A program made the position numbers and the translations under genes. A DNA stretch of 64,000 nt from Bedellia somnulentella (taxonomy: Eukaryota; Arthropoda; Insecta; Lepidoptera; Bedelliidae), in the NCBI GenBank assembly GCA_963576735.1, contig OY755170.1:19266875-19330874 (forward strand), read 5' to 3'. The notes under the pieces are model-generated. The model searched no databases. It saw only the letters and a program-made list of their open reading frames with translations, and was not told the origin of the DNA. Of the stretch, positions 12,201 to 21,834 are shown piece after piece; the stretch's first letter is position 1; the number at the start of each line of letters is the position of its first letter.

Positions 12201-15200
12201 AATTCGTCAATAAACCTACAAATCATGTATATCTTATTCTATTGCCATGTTTAGATGATAAAGAACCCTACATGGTACACGGAGCGTTCTCTCACTGAGA
12301 TATCTCTGGGCGGGCTCATGGTGCTGGTGATCACTCGGACGGTGCAGTACAACATAGTTCGAGTGCGCGATAAGTATCTTCACACCAACTGCTTGGCGGC
12401 GCTCGCTAATATGAGCAGTGAGTACACTATCACCATGTTAACGTAGATAATAAACAAGTATCTTCACACCAACTGCTTGGCGGCGCTCGCTAACATGAGC
12501 AGTGAGTACACTATCACCATGTTAACGTAGATAATAAACAAGTATCTTCACACCAACTGCTTGGCGGCGCTCGCTAATATGAGCAGTGAGTACACTATCA
12601 CCATGTTAACGTAGACAATAAACAAGTATCTTCACACCAACTGCTTGGCGGCGCTCGCTAACATGAGCAGTGAGTACACTATCACCATGTTAACGTAGAT
12701 AATAAACAAGTATCTTCACACCAACTGCTTGGCGGCGCTCGCTAACATGAGCAGTGAGTACACTATCACCATGTTAACGTAGATAATAAATAAGTATCTT
12801 CACACCAGCTGCTTGGCGGCGCTCGCTAACATGAGCAGTGAGTACACTATCACCATGTTAACGTAGATAATAAACAAGTATCTTCACACCAACTGCTTGG
12901 CGGCGCTCGCTAACATGAGCAGTGAGTACACTATCACCATGTTAACGTAGATAATAAACAAGTATCTTCACACCAGCTGCTTGGCGGCGCTCGCTAACAT
13001 GAGCAGTGAGTACACTATCACCATGTTAACGTAGATAATAAACAAGTATCTTCACACCAGCTGCTTGGCGGCGCTCGCTAACATGAGCAGTGAGTACACT
13101 ATCACCATGTTAACGTAGATAATAAACAAGTATCTTCACACCAGCTGCTTGGCGGCGCTTGCTAACATGAGCAGTGAGTACACTATCACCATGTTAACGT
13201 AGATAATAAACAAGTATCTTCACACCAACTGCTTGGCGGCGCTCGCTAACATGAGCAGTGAGTATGCTATTTAGGCTATGCAGTGTAAGGCGATAGGCTT
13301 TTATTAGTTTTAAATTAATAGGCTTCAGGCGGAATCCCTTTTAAAGAGACGGCAACACAATCATAAACTAGCTTCCGAGTAAGGGCCAGTTTTTTGATCC
13401 GCGGTTAACTCAACAATTTGTTAAATATCGTAACTATTAGTTAGATATCAGCAAAATGCATTTTTTGACCCGTGGTTAGAGTAACTAATGGTCAAATATC
13501 GAACCAAAATGGATTTACGATTTAACTACTGGTTAGTCATTTAACTATAGTCAATGTAACAAATGGTTATATTTTTAACTCGGGATCAAAAAACTGGCCC
13601 TAAGTCATGTGGTTCGGTTCAAATAGTATCGGGACACCGTTTTTTTAGTAAACATCAAAATAGCAAATGAATATTGCTAGTGATTGTATATCATTGTGTG
13701 AGTAGGTTAATGTAACGCTTTTACATTTAGTTTTATAAAATGTTATCCATGTTAGATATATTTATCAATGTTTAACTTTTTTCAGGTGAATTTAGAAATC
13801 TACACCCGTATGTAGCGCAGAGGCTAATTTCATTATACGAAACATTGAGTAAGAGAAAAGCGCGATTATGTAAGTCTATAATATATTGTGATTATTTCAA
13901 AGTATGAACAGTTAGGTAAATACTAAAGAATAACTTTATTTGATTTAGTATATTAATAAAATATTAATTTTAGTTATTAATTCGACGGGGTTTTCTGGCT
14001 AATAGCTATAATAAGGAGAATTGTAGGCTTTTTCTAAATACTTTGAATACCCTTGTAAGCTGGGGCGGTTTACTTGTATTATATAAAAGCTTTTTTGCAG
14101 ATACCGTTGGCGAAAATGAACATATAGTGAACACTGTGGGGAATGAAGTATTCGAAATGGTGAGTATTGATTGCAATAACTCCTTCGAAAATACCATTGT
14201 CGTATAGGACTAAATGTTTTTCGTTATGTACGCTTTAAGTAACATAATAATAACATAACATAAACGTTCACGCCGAATATCCCCGAAGGGGTTGGCAGAG
14301 GTACTAATACTTCTGAACATCACGTGACTTTGCACCTGGTGTTCAGAGTACCCACGTTTTGCATGGACAGTGTACTCACGTGATGGGGGGCAGGCCTATC
14401 GCCGTTTTGTACGAATACACTGTCACATGACTAAGTACAACTCAGCCATGTGGGTTTCCTCACGATGTTTTCCCTCACCGTTAACAACCATGATAAATTA
14501 ACCACACATATGTCTTTAGAAAAGACAAATTGGTGTAGGCCCGACCCAGGATTTGAACACTAGTCGCTTGCACGATAACCGAGTGTTCTACCCACTGGGC
14601 TATCACGGTTGTTTTAAGTAAGTTAGTATAAAATATCAAATAATATGTGTCTGATCTTTTATTGATGTCTCTTTACTGCGGAAAATTATGATGTGTAAAA
14701 TATTAACCTGTGTTTTACAGGAGGAACATATTGTGGTGTTGGACGAAGTTCTACGAATGCTGCTAGAAATACTAAACTCCTGTTTAAGCAACCAATTGCA
14801 GAATAACCTGAATTTGGTCTACGCTCTGCTTCACAAAAAGAATGTGTTTACTGAGAATAATGGAAACCCTACACTGAATAACATTGCAATGGTAATATAC
14901 AGTCGAATATTTAACACAGCCATTGTCCAAAGTTAGGATTTCAATACAACAATAAATCGATATGTATGGCTTAGTGTTAGTATTCGCGAATATTCGCCTT
15001 TTTTTCTATATTCGCATTCGCATTCGCATTCGTGAATATCTTTTGAATAAATTGCGAATACGAAATTGCAAAAACATAGAATTTTATGACAATATTAGGT
15101 AAATTTTAATGAAACAAAATAATTTTAACATAACATAACATAACATAAACGTTCACGCCGAATTTCCCCGAAGGGGTTGGCAGAGGTACTAATACTTCTG

Positions 15201-18200
15201 AACATCACGTGACTTTGTCACCTGGTGTTCAGAGTACCCACGTTTTGCATGGACAGTGTACTCACGTGATAGGGGGCAGGCCTATCGCCGTTTTGTACGA
15301 ATACACTGTCACATGACTAAGTACAACTCAGCCATGTGGGTTTCCTCACGATGTTTTCCCTCACCGTTAACAACCATGATAAATTAACCACACATATGTC
15401 TTTAGAAAAGACAAATTGGTGTAGGCCCGACGCGGGATTTAAATAATAATAATAATTTTATTACTAATATTTTCTTTTTAATTGTAAAACGTTCGAACTT
15501 AACATCTTTTTCTTTTTAGAATTTACATAATATAACATCTTTTTCTACATATTTTTCTTTATAAGATTTTGTTCTAAGAAAAAAAATCTTATTTTTATTT
15601 TCTTTTTAAAAACTGAGCAACATAAACTTAACTGCAGCTTACTTAGCCGCAGTAGCGCTGCGCGCGCCCTGCGCCCTACTTTGGATCATAGACAAATGGC
15701 GCCAAATTTACATACATACTCTCACGCCGTTAGTTCCCATTGGGGTAGGCAGAGACTATCGATCGCCACTTTGTACGATCCTGGCACACCTCTCTGGCTT
15801 CGTTTACATCCATCAATCTTTTCATACATGCTCTTTTATTCTTCATACTGCGGACACCTGCCTTTTTGAGCACATTTTCTATTTGATCCAAATGTGTCCT
15901 CCGAGGTCGTCCTCTACTAACATTACCTTCCACATTGGCTCTACATATCTCCTTCACCAATTTACTGTCATCCATCCTCTCTATGTGCCCAAACCATCTC
16001 AACATTCCTTTTTCTATCTTTCTTACAATATCATCTTTCACACCACACTTTTCACGAATAACACTATTTCTCACTCGACCACACAATCTAACATTACAAA
16101 TTTTTCTGAGGGACCTCATCTCTACTGCATTCACTCTGCTCTCATGCTTTTTCTGCCACACCCAACATTCGCTTCCATACATAAGCGTAGGAACAAGGAC
16201 AGCATCATGCACAGCCATTCGGGCCTTTTCAGACACCGACTGACTAGACATTAGACTATCCAGTACGCCATTTACCGCATTACCCTTTTTCACTCTTCTC
16301 TCGATATCTTCATCACACTTTCCATCCCTAGTAAACAAACTTCCCAAATATACAAACTCTTCACTTGTTCCACTTTCTTACCATTAATCTCAATCACGCA
16401 TTCAGTCATATTCACCTCTCTCTCAAAAACCATAGTTTTTGTTTTATCCACATTCACCCTCATTCCCTTTTTTTCAAAAGTCGCACATGCAATATTCAAA
16501 ATCTCTTGCAGCTCTTCCACCGATGATGCAAGTAGTACTTGACCGTCGGCATATAAGAGGCATTTAATGATGAATCCACCCATTCTCAATCCATAACCAC
16601 TTTCACGCAACTCTGTTAAAGAGTCATCCATGAACAGATTGAAGAGCCACGGGGAAGCTATTTGAAACCTGTATATTCGCATTCGCATCCGCATTCGCGA
16701 ATGTCACCAACAGATATTCGCATTCGTATTCGCGAATGCTTAAAAACTGACATTCGTTACATCTCTAGCCAGGCTCACTCTTGATACATTATTAGTGCTT
16801 GATAGTCATTGACTTTTCAAATGCTCATTCCAATTGATGCTATTCGTGAAAGGCCCATTTATATAGATTATTAAATTTCTATAAATGTAGGGACGGTTCA
16901 TAACCAAGATTATATTGAGGCCATATGCTCAATTTCAACATAAATATGATAGGTTTCGAAGCTTTTTTTATTTATAGCTTCAGGTTATTTTAGTACTCTT
17001 TACTTAAACTATTATATCTAACTAACTAATTAATACATTAACTATACATCACCACGTTGTACAATCATTGCGAACCCCTTGAGACTCATTTGCATTCATC
17101 AATCTCTTAATACAAGCTCTTTTACCTTATGTGATACAATACAATTATTATTTTGTTCTGCAGGTGATTGGCTATTTCTCGTCGCGACTTCAAAGGATAC
17201 AAGAAGGTGCTGATGGTGATTTGGGTGTCAGCGAGGTCCTACAGGTCATCAAAAAGGGAGCTGAACAATGGTCTAATGATAGACTTAAGGTGAATATATT
17301 TACTTTTTTATGACGTGTTTGATGTAAATGCTTTTTTAAATATAGAGAGAAAAAGTAAGATAAGGTAAGCCTGTCATGTGCAGACCCACCCCTGATTACG
17401 TAAGTTACGTATGTTACATTTATTTATTTATTTTATTTATTTATTTATTTACACAGAAATTATCTTTACAGGTATGGCCTAATACGATTAATTCTCACAT
17501 ATTTTACATTCTAATTATATTATACATTCTTAGTTTTTTTAATTTCTACTTTCCTTATTATCTACAACTATAACTATCAACTTCATAACATAAATAGCGT
17601 AGTGCTGTTTTTGTGAAGTCAGTCAGCGAACAGTGGAGAATATCGATCTCCTCATCGACCTGGTTCAATTCGGCTATAGCCCGCGTTAACGAGTTTTCTC
17701 GCAAAAGATTTGTCCGAGACGACGGCACTATGAGAAGCCGAGCACGCCGTCTTCGCAAAGTAGTATTTGGAACCTCAACGCTCAATATAGTAAGAATAGT
17801 GGGATTGAAAATAATTCCTCTTAGAATTTTAAATAAATACACCATAAGAGTGAGATCTCTTCTAACCTCCAACTTGATATACCCTACCATACCCAAAATG
17901 AACAGAGTAGGGTACATCAACGGATAGTACGGGTACACACCATACAATTTAAAATACAAGAATCTTATAAATTTATTTTGAATTTTCTCCACCATGAGAC
18001 AATATTTTGTTTCATGTGGAGCCCAGATGACTGCATTAAATTCTAATTTACTTCTCACTAAAGAATTATAAAGAGATTTTATAGCCTCTATATTGCTAAA
18101 ACCCTTAGCCGTGCGCAGCACAAAGCCAAGTGTTCTGAATGCTTTCTTACAAACGTTCACAATGTGACTACGAAAAGTTAGGTCCGCACTAATAGTGACC

Positions 18201-19360
18201 CCGAGGTCACGCACTTCCTGCACCCGCGGTAGCACTACTCCACCAATGTGATACGGGTGGTGGTATGGAGCGTGTTGCCTAGTCAGTGTCATAGTGACAC
18301 ATTTACTTAGGTTCAGCTTTAATTTATTTACCCGAGACCATCGCTCTACTGCTTCAATATCATTCTGCATTCGATGACAATCGTCGGCAGTTTCAATTGG
18401 AAGCAGCAAATTCAGATCATCGGCAAACATAAGACATATCGAGTGCTTAACTACCTTCGGGAGGTCATTCACCATGATAATAAACTCAAGGGGGCCCAAA
18501 TTACTTCCCTGACTTATACCAGAATACGCAGGATACTCGCCAGACTTATATCCAGCGTAGTCCACGTATTGGCAGCGGTTACCTAAGTACGTAGCAAAAA
18601 AATTTAAGGAATGCGGTGTGAATCCCATTTTTGCTAGCTTTCCAAGAATGATATCTCCATCTACAGTGTCGAATGCCTTTTTAAAATCGAAGTACGATAC
18701 GTCTACACTATTGCCAGAATCTACCTGAGGAACCACATGACACATAGAATTCAACAGATTGCTAGTGGTACTATGATAGGGTCTAAACCCATGCTGACTA
18801 TTTGTTATTGCCCCAGCTATCTCCCCGTATATTCGTTGTTGTAAAGCGGATTCGAATACTTTTGCGAATGCGGAAAGCACCGCTACAGGGCGATAATCCT
18901 GGACATTGGAACTTACTTTACCTTATGGCACCGGAACCACTCGTGTAACTTTCCAAAAGTCCGGAAACGTCGCCTCGCATTTACATATCGCACAATCACA
19001 ATCGCGGTCGCAAAAGATACATGATCAGGGGGCAGGTAAAATCCATTTCGATACATAGATTCACACAGGTACAATTCCGGCCAACATAGGACCTCTTCCA
19101 TTCATTGGTTGCTTTCAACTGCTTATTGTTATCTCGACAAAGTAAGGCTTGGTCATAGGCATTAGAAATAATTTCCTATCAGAAAATTCAACTGAGAACT
19201 TTTTTTCCAGAAATTTCCTGATCTGAAGTTCAGATACGTTGAAGAAGATAAACCTGAAGAATTTTTCACACCCTACGTTTGGGGATTAGTGAGCTCTTGT
19301 GGCGCCATCTATTGGGCGAGCGAGTGCAGCGCCCGCGCGTTGAGAGATCTAGTTGTGTAA
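4674..19360 (+). CDS. Dym: Dymeclin homolog, 14 exons, N-terminus missing
   Basis: The spliced product, about 620 codons here, aligns along its length with the dymeclin family, a Golgi-associated protein implicated in Golgi organisation and traffic. Recognised stretches include [89 protein letters not shown] and the C-terminal [19 protein letters not shown]. Exons: 4674-4821, 5298-5455, 6282-6401, 7284-7426, 7657-7875, 8116-8189, 10424-10546, 11502-11627, 12255-12417, 13786-13869, 14101-14159, 14721-14891, 17164-17289, 19211-19360. All introns are GT-AG and all phases match. Human dymeclin has about 105 residues before the WQT block, and these were not found. Several introns are swollen by mobile DNA, and two exon edges are embedded in tandem arrays. 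Confidence 0.93.
5298..5455 (+). CDS. Dym: Dymeclin exon
   Basis: It encodes a Ser/Pro-rich loop followed by [19 protein letters not shown], the counterpart of the helix before LLDITYE in vertebrate dymeclin. The acceptor is TTCTAG, the donor GTAAGA, and it ends in phase 2. Confidence 0.88.
5456..6281. other. Dymeclin intron with a TA microsatellite
   Basis: This is AT-rich intron sequence. A run of about 13 TA units lies at 6211-6237, shortly before the next acceptor. Nothing else was recognised. Confidence 0.7.
6282..6401 (+). CDS. Dym: Dymeclin exon
   Basis: It encodes [20 protein letters not shown] and ends [10 protein letters not shown]. The acceptor is TTTCCAG and the donor GTCAGC. 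It starts with one base of a split Thr codon and ends in phase 2 within an Arg codon. Confidence 0.88.
6819..7300 (+). repeat. 54-bp tandem array that includes a copied splice acceptor
   Basis: The TTCGTAG|AACCCTATTCC junction recurs with TAG at 6850, 6903, 6957, 7011, 7065, 7119, 7173, 7227 and 7281. The spacing is 54 bp throughout except for one 53-bp step. The last junction is the real acceptor of the exon starting at 7284. Each unit therefore holds about 22 bp resembling the start of that exon plus about 32 bp of intron. Starting the exon at an earlier acceptor reads TLFQVRYI and then a stop, so only the final one keeps the frame. Confidence 0.9.
7284..7426 (+). CDS. Dym: Dymeclin exon beside the 54-bp array
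   Basis: It encodes [19 protein letters not shown], then [20 protein letters not shown] and SIVLNLA. The start was chosen because only this acceptor joins the upstream phase-2 end in frame and gives the dymeclin-like LVKTLLYNF region. The donor is GTAAGT and the exon ends in phase 1. Confidence 0.85.
7657..7875 (+). CDS. Dym: Dymeclin exon
   Basis: It encodes [11 protein letters not shown], a Pro/Asn-rich loop, then [19 protein letters not shown] and [12 protein letters not shown]. The LANQS-LLLL block is the most conserved part of the family. The acceptor is TTTGCAG, the donor GTAAAT, and the phases are 1 to 1. Confidence 0.92.
8116..8189 (+). CDS. Dym: Dymeclin, short exon
   Basis: This 74-base exon encodes [20 protein letters not shown] and IEMAM, a poorly conserved linker before the LHKALC helix. 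The acceptor is ATTTGCAG and the donor GTGAGT. It joins phase 1 to phase 0. Confidence 0.82.
8925..9020 (+). mobile_element. tRNA-like SINE head
   Basis: CCGTGGCGTAGCGGTATAAC resembles an RNA polymerase III A box, and CCCGGGTTCGTATCTCAGG resembles a B box about 60 bp later. A 3' poly-A-like run follows. I read it as a short tRNA-derived retroposed head rather than a working tRNA gene, because the cloverleaf arms do not pair well by eye. Confidence 0.45.
9440..9620 (-). mobile_element. Diverged TATG-tailed SINE-like fragment
   Basis: On the minus strand it shows the order ATTTTTAAG... (variant), AAAAT-type gap, GGCTACCC and TATGGTTGTTAG. The block GGTTGTTAGTGATGGGTCAC, read on the plus strand, is the reverse of the family's GAGACCCATCACCAACAACC region. 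It is eroded and lies inside the Helitron-like element. Confidence 0.5.
9742..10423. other. Remaining part of the dymeclin intron, with a foldback element
   Basis: It carries a diverged foldback copy at about 10155-10297. Otherwise I see AT-rich sequence without a gene. A short open frame at 9946-10329 has no recognisable product. Confidence 0.6.
10155..10297. mobile_element. Small foldback MITE, diverged copy
   Basis: AGCATGAGGCATGTGAGAGC is mirrored by GCTTTCACACACCTAATGCT. Between them lie the paired GATACTGACAG and CTGTCCTTACGTCAG. It is the same family as the better preserved copy at 39471-39592. Confidence 0.65.
10424..10546 (+). CDS. Dym: Dymeclin exon
   Basis: It encodes [20 protein letters not shown] and [21 protein letters not shown], matching the dymeclin LYTALC...TLLLYTLLH segment. 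The acceptor is CCCAAAAG and the donor GTATGT, with both ends in phase 0. Confidence 0.92.
10580..11431. mobile_element. 852-bp foldback transposon with arms of about 330 bp
   Basis: The left end CAGGGTGGCGCATTCAAATC is the exact reverse complement of the right end. Pairing continues for about 330 bp on each side: 10580 to about 10911 with about 11097 to 11431. It is flanked by TATA on both sides, a likely target duplication. The arms include a B-box-like CGGGAATCGAACCCGG. No transposase is encoded. The class is not certain. Confidence 0.85.
11502..11627 (+). CDS. Dym: Dymeclin exon
   Basis: It encodes [20 protein letters not shown] and [20 protein letters not shown], close to the vertebrate LPILEILY...LIILLILTEDD stretch. 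The acceptor is ATTTCAG and the donor GTAAGT, with both ends in phase 0. Confidence 0.93.
11965..12095 (+). mobile_element. TATG-tailed SINE-like repeat, 3' part
   Basis: It carries TTTATTATTACCATCTTTTC, AAAAGTGGCTGAAGAATTTC and GGGATTTATAGCCGTGAG, then TATATGTATGTATGTATG. It is 5'-truncated and sits in a dymeclin intron. Confidence 0.7.
12255..12417 (+). CDS. Dym: Dymeclin exon whose 3' end founds the 84-bp array
   Basis: It encodes [38 protein letters not shown] and one base more. The acceptor is GTTTAG and the donor GTGAGT at 12418. This first donor was chosen because every later copy would add an in-frame TAG. The exon ends in phase 1 and joins the next as NMSSEFRNL. Confidence 0.92.
12372..13264 (+). 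repeat. 84-bp tandem array that includes a copied splice donor, eleven units
   Basis: AAGTATCTTCACACCA recurs from 12372 to 13212 at exactly 84-bp spacing, giving eleven units with no length change. They differ only at a few positions, such as AAT/AAC in the AANMS codons and AAC/AGC later. Each unit contains the last 46 bp of the dymeclin exon, the GTGAGT donor and about 38 bp of intron. The unit carries an in-frame TAG, so only the first donor supports the protein. The uniformity points to recent expansion. Confidence 0.95.
13383..13600. mobile_element. 218-bp MITE with TAA target duplication (Harbinger-like)
   Basis: The ends GGGCCAGTTTTTTGATCC and GGATCAAAAAACTGGCCC are perfect inverted repeats. 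TAA stands on both sides at 13380-13382 and 13601-13603. A 3-bp TAA duplication is typical of PIF/Harbinger elements. The interior is AT-rich and non-coding. Confidence 0.85.
13786..13869 (+). CDS. Dym: Dymeclin exon
   Basis: It encodes [20 protein letters not shown] and LSKRKARL, matching the family's [22 protein letters not shown]. The acceptor is TTTTCAG and the donor GTAAGT, with phases 1 to 1. Confidence 0.92.
14101..14159 (+). CDS. Dym: Dymeclin, short exon
   Basis: Its 59 bases encode [19 protein letters not shown], a variable acidic stretch. The acceptor is TTTTTTGCAG and the donor GTGAGT. It joins phase 1 to phase 0. The assignment rests on frame and position more than on similarity. 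Confidence 0.75.
14240..14612 (-). mobile_element. tRNA-headed SINE
   Basis: On the minus strand the head reads GTGATAGCCCAGTGGGTAGA (A-box-like) and later GTTCAAATCCTGGGTCGGGC (B-box-like). A body and a 3' end with CCAACCCCTTCGGGGATATT and CGGCGTGAACGTTTATG follow, ending in ATGTT-type repeats. The same family occurs at 15131-15440, 22356-22715 and 31934-32305. Confidence 0.82.
14721..14891 (+). CDS. Dym: Dymeclin exon
   Basis: It encodes [40 protein letters not shown] and [17 protein letters not shown]. The [12 protein letters not shown] and NLVYALL blocks are diagnostic for dymeclin. The acceptor is TTTTACAG and the donor GTAATA, with both ends in phase 0. Confidence 0.94.
15131..15440 (-). 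mobile_element. tRNA-headed SINE, head lost
   Basis: It is nearly identical in the body to the copy at 14240-14612, including the CCCCGAAGGGG hairpin, CACGTGACTTTG and TTTTCCCTCACCGTTAACAA. It stops at GCGGGATTTAAA, so most of the tRNA-like head is missing. AT-rich sequence follows. Confidence 0.8.
15711..16661 (-). mobile_element. RTE-like retrotransposon, 5'-truncated
   Basis: Reading on the minus strand, 16290-16694 gives the end of the RT domain and 15730-16347 the C-terminal part, with [34 protein letters not shown] and [10 protein letters not shown]. The catalytic box reads YADG where the other copies read YADD, so the enzyme would be dead. The two parts are in different frames. The 3' end is ACGGCGTGAGAGTATGTATG. 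It lies in the intron between dymeclin exons 14721 and 17164. Confidence 0.85.
17164..17289 (+). CDS. Dym: Dymeclin exon
   Basis: It encodes [20 protein letters not shown], then [20 protein letters not shown]. This corresponds to the family's VISFFSSRL...VLEIIKQG...PKDRLK. The acceptor is TTCTGCAG and the donor GTGAAT, with both ends in phase 0. Confidence 0.93.
17415..19135 (-). mobile_element. Non-LTR retrotransposon of the jockey/CR1 group, 5'-truncated
   Basis: A 440-residue open frame at 17558-18880 encodes an RT domain. It has [40 protein letters not shown], the catalytic [10 protein letters not shown], then the thumb and the C-terminal [11 protein letters not shown] region. It continues upstream as DYRPVAVLS after an in-frame TAA at about 18923, where relatives have lysine in [17 protein letters not shown]. 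Further upstream the frame decays and stops by about 19135. The 3' end on this strand is an AAATA-type simple repeat at 17415-17455. It lies antisense in the last dymeclin intron. The exact clade is unresolved. Confidence 0.88.
19211..19360 (+). CDS. Dym: Dymeclin, last coding exon and stop
   Basis: It encodes [40 protein letters not shown] and ARALRDLVV before TAA at 19358. The KFPELKFKYVEEEQPEEFF C-terminus is the clearest signature of the family. The acceptor is TTTTCCAG, in phase 0. Confidence 0.96.
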   Translation, partial: KFPDLKFRYVEEDKPEEFFTPYVWGLVSSCGAIYWASECSARALRDLVV

Positions 19361-21284
19361 AGATCTACAGATAGATAGTTTGTTCAGTTAATATTTTACT
19401 ATTGTTTTATCTCTTTCTGAAAGGGATTTCCAATTTTCAATGTCGAGTTTTTTTTTGTAGCTTATTAAGTTATTTTATTTTATATTTAATACCCGTCTGC
19501 ATGGTGTAATGGTTAAGCTACTAAATTATCTATTTATTTTTTGTAAGGCCTTTTCAAATTGTGAACTTACAAGGTTCCTTGTTTGACTTAATAAAATCCA
19601 AATATTGTTTCATTATGAGATGTAAATTTTCTATTAACCTTAACGATTACAACTTGTAATGTGGTATACACATTTGTATGCATAAAATATTTTTTTGTAA
19701 TTGTAATGAGTCCTTTAATTTGGAATGATTGTGACAATAGCATTAGAGGTAAATGCGACTGAAATGAATACAGAGTTGAACTTAGAACTTTAAATATATA
19801 ATTTAAATTACTGTTATAAGCTTTTAAATGTATAACATATCTAAGAAACATTATCTCTTGCAATATGCTAAGTCACCAATTGGAACTTGGACATATTTAT
19901 AGACTTTGTTATAACTCAGTAAATCTGTCTCTGATAAAATTTGGAAAGTGTTTTTCGCAACATGCGTAGTAATAGTATGGTAACTATACCACTGATATAT
20001 TTGGTGCACAGCTATTTATGTGTTGCTGTATGACAAATCTATAGAATAATATAAGTAGTTACTTCTCCTAGTGCCTGACATATTTGTACTATTTTCACAT
20101 GACACAATGCAACAGTCTTTTAACTGTTTATAATATAGTATTAATACTGTAAGCGAATTTCTATCTAAGTTTTTTTACATTTGCACTACATACATTTGGA
20201 AACTTGTGCTTAGGACGAACTTTAATATGTACTTAAGATTTATATCTACGATTCAAATAAATAATAATAAATGATTTAATAATATACAGGACTTCATAGT
20301 TCCATTTTCATTGTAATAATAAGAATATGCATATAGACTCTAGAACGTACAGTTAATCAAATTTGATGTATCAAAATTTTATCGATTAGAGTAAAAGCTA
20401 TGTTTTGCTCACCTAAATCGTTATGTTTATTACTTTATAGATATATAGATTCTATCATATAAGAAATTCGAGCATCTTTCGGGGACTCTAGTACCTTTGG
20501 TAAGAAAAGATCCCTGTATAAACTATATGTTATTGTATTATTGCAAATCGTTAATAAGTATGATATTTCTATTAGATTAGAGATAAAGTATAAGGAAGGT
20601 CTATCATTTTAGCTACAACCAAAAACTGATTTTTTAACCTAAGGTGCAGGAGAAGCGGTTTGGTTAACTATGTCAATATCAGATACATATTTCGATGCAC
20701 AGTTCAATTAAATCAAAGAAATATTGAGCAATTTTCTATGTCCGGCCAAGATAAGTCATTCAATTAGTAATAATCTAAAAAGATAGAAAGTTGATAAAGT
20801 ACAAACATATGTATAAAATTTATTATATATAAAACAAATTTAAGTGAAATTCCAGCACCAGGTTATATTGCATATACATCCCTTGCTGTTTATTCTGACT
20901 AATGTTTTCCCATTGCTCGCTCGATCACTGCTTGGTAACGGATAATACATAAAACAGACCAATATAAATTAAATGAACGTAAGAGACTTAGAGGATTTTC
21001 ATGTACTGGGTCGTGCACCAAACTTTGGACGGGCACCTTATTTTTCTGTATAGTTAGATACTATTGAATCTTATTGTATATTAAAATTAATGAATAAATC
21101 TATTTATTTTAAAGAATGTATTCACTAGCACCTTCGAACTTACCTGATCATACTACAACTTTGCGTTAAATAGTACATTATGATAAAAGTTAGCAAAGTA
21201 AGTCATTTCAGTGGATGTAAATTCTATTGACTTAAATGACTAATTTAGCTATCTTGTACCTTTGTGTACAGTGAAAAGTAAAAA
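19361..21284. other. Dymeclin 3' flank, AT-rich, no gene seen
   Basis: AATAAA at 19590-19595 is the nearest possible polyadenylation signal after the dymeclin stop. Further AATAAA strings near 20255-20280 and 21090 could also serve. No open frame or repeat family was recognised. Confidence 0.45.
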
Positions 21285-21520
21285 GCCGTGTAGTGCCGGC
21301 TTAGAATGTCACTACCCTTTTCTACCCACGAGTGTCGTAAGAGGCGACTAAGGGTATGGGGGCTTTATAAGTGGCTTTTGGACCCATCATCAACAATACT
21401 TAATTTTTACCATCTTACCCCCTATCAACTTCCAAATGTGGCTGAGGGCTGAGGAGTTTCTAGCTCTGAAGCTCTGGCTACCCCTTTTTTGGGGTTTATG
21501 GTAGTGAGTATATGTATGTA
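21285..21520 (+). mobile_element. TATG-tailed SINE-like repeat
   Basis: The head GCCGTGTAGTGCCGGCTTAG is well preserved. The body carries GTAAGAGGCGACTAAGGG and AAATGTGGCTGAGGG, and the end GGCTACCCCTTTTTTGGGG, then GTGAGTATATGTATGTACG. GTAAAA-type sequence on both sides may be the target duplication. Confidence 0.78.
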
Positions 21521-21637
21521 CGTAAAACAACAACAAAAAATCTACACTGAGGTGTATCCAGTTTTTTATTCAGAACATTATAACAATATATATGTGGTAA
21601 TATAAAAATTCGGAAGTAAATTAATTGTATGGAATAA

Positions 21638-21834
21638 TCTTTATATATAAAAGAAAGTGGTGTTAGTTACACTATTTATATAACACGAGAACGGATGAAC
21701 CGATCTGGCTGAAAATTGTTGGAGAGGTAGTTGAGAACCAGGAAAATGACATAGGATATATATCATCACGCTAAATATCATAGGCGGAAGCATTAAAAAA
21801 TATTGAATACCATGAAACTGGGGCGGACCACTAG
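21638..21834 (+). mobile_element. Mini-Helitron-like element, 197 bp
   Basis: It begins TCTTTATATATAAAAGAAAG after an A and ends GGGGCGGACCA then CTAG before a T. The interior GAACCGATCTGGCTGAAAAT is common in lepidopteran non-autonomous Helitrons. It has no coding capacity. Confidence 0.65.

Larger units (their letters stand above)
14975..16770. repeat. ATTCGC-rich repeat element split by two insertions
   Basis: ATTCGCATTCGCATTCGC sequence at about 14975-15070 and again at about 16670-16765 looks like two halves of one element. The right end CATTCGTTACATCTCTAG resembles hAT-type MITE termini. Between the halves lie a SINE (15131-15440) and an RTE-like fragment (15711-16661), so this is nested insertion. 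Confidence 0.55.

Noticed and set aside
12372..13264. A CRISPR-like regular array
   Set aside because: The entire 84-bp unit is repeated, with no unique spacers, and the genome is that of an insect. It is a minisatellite made from an exon edge.
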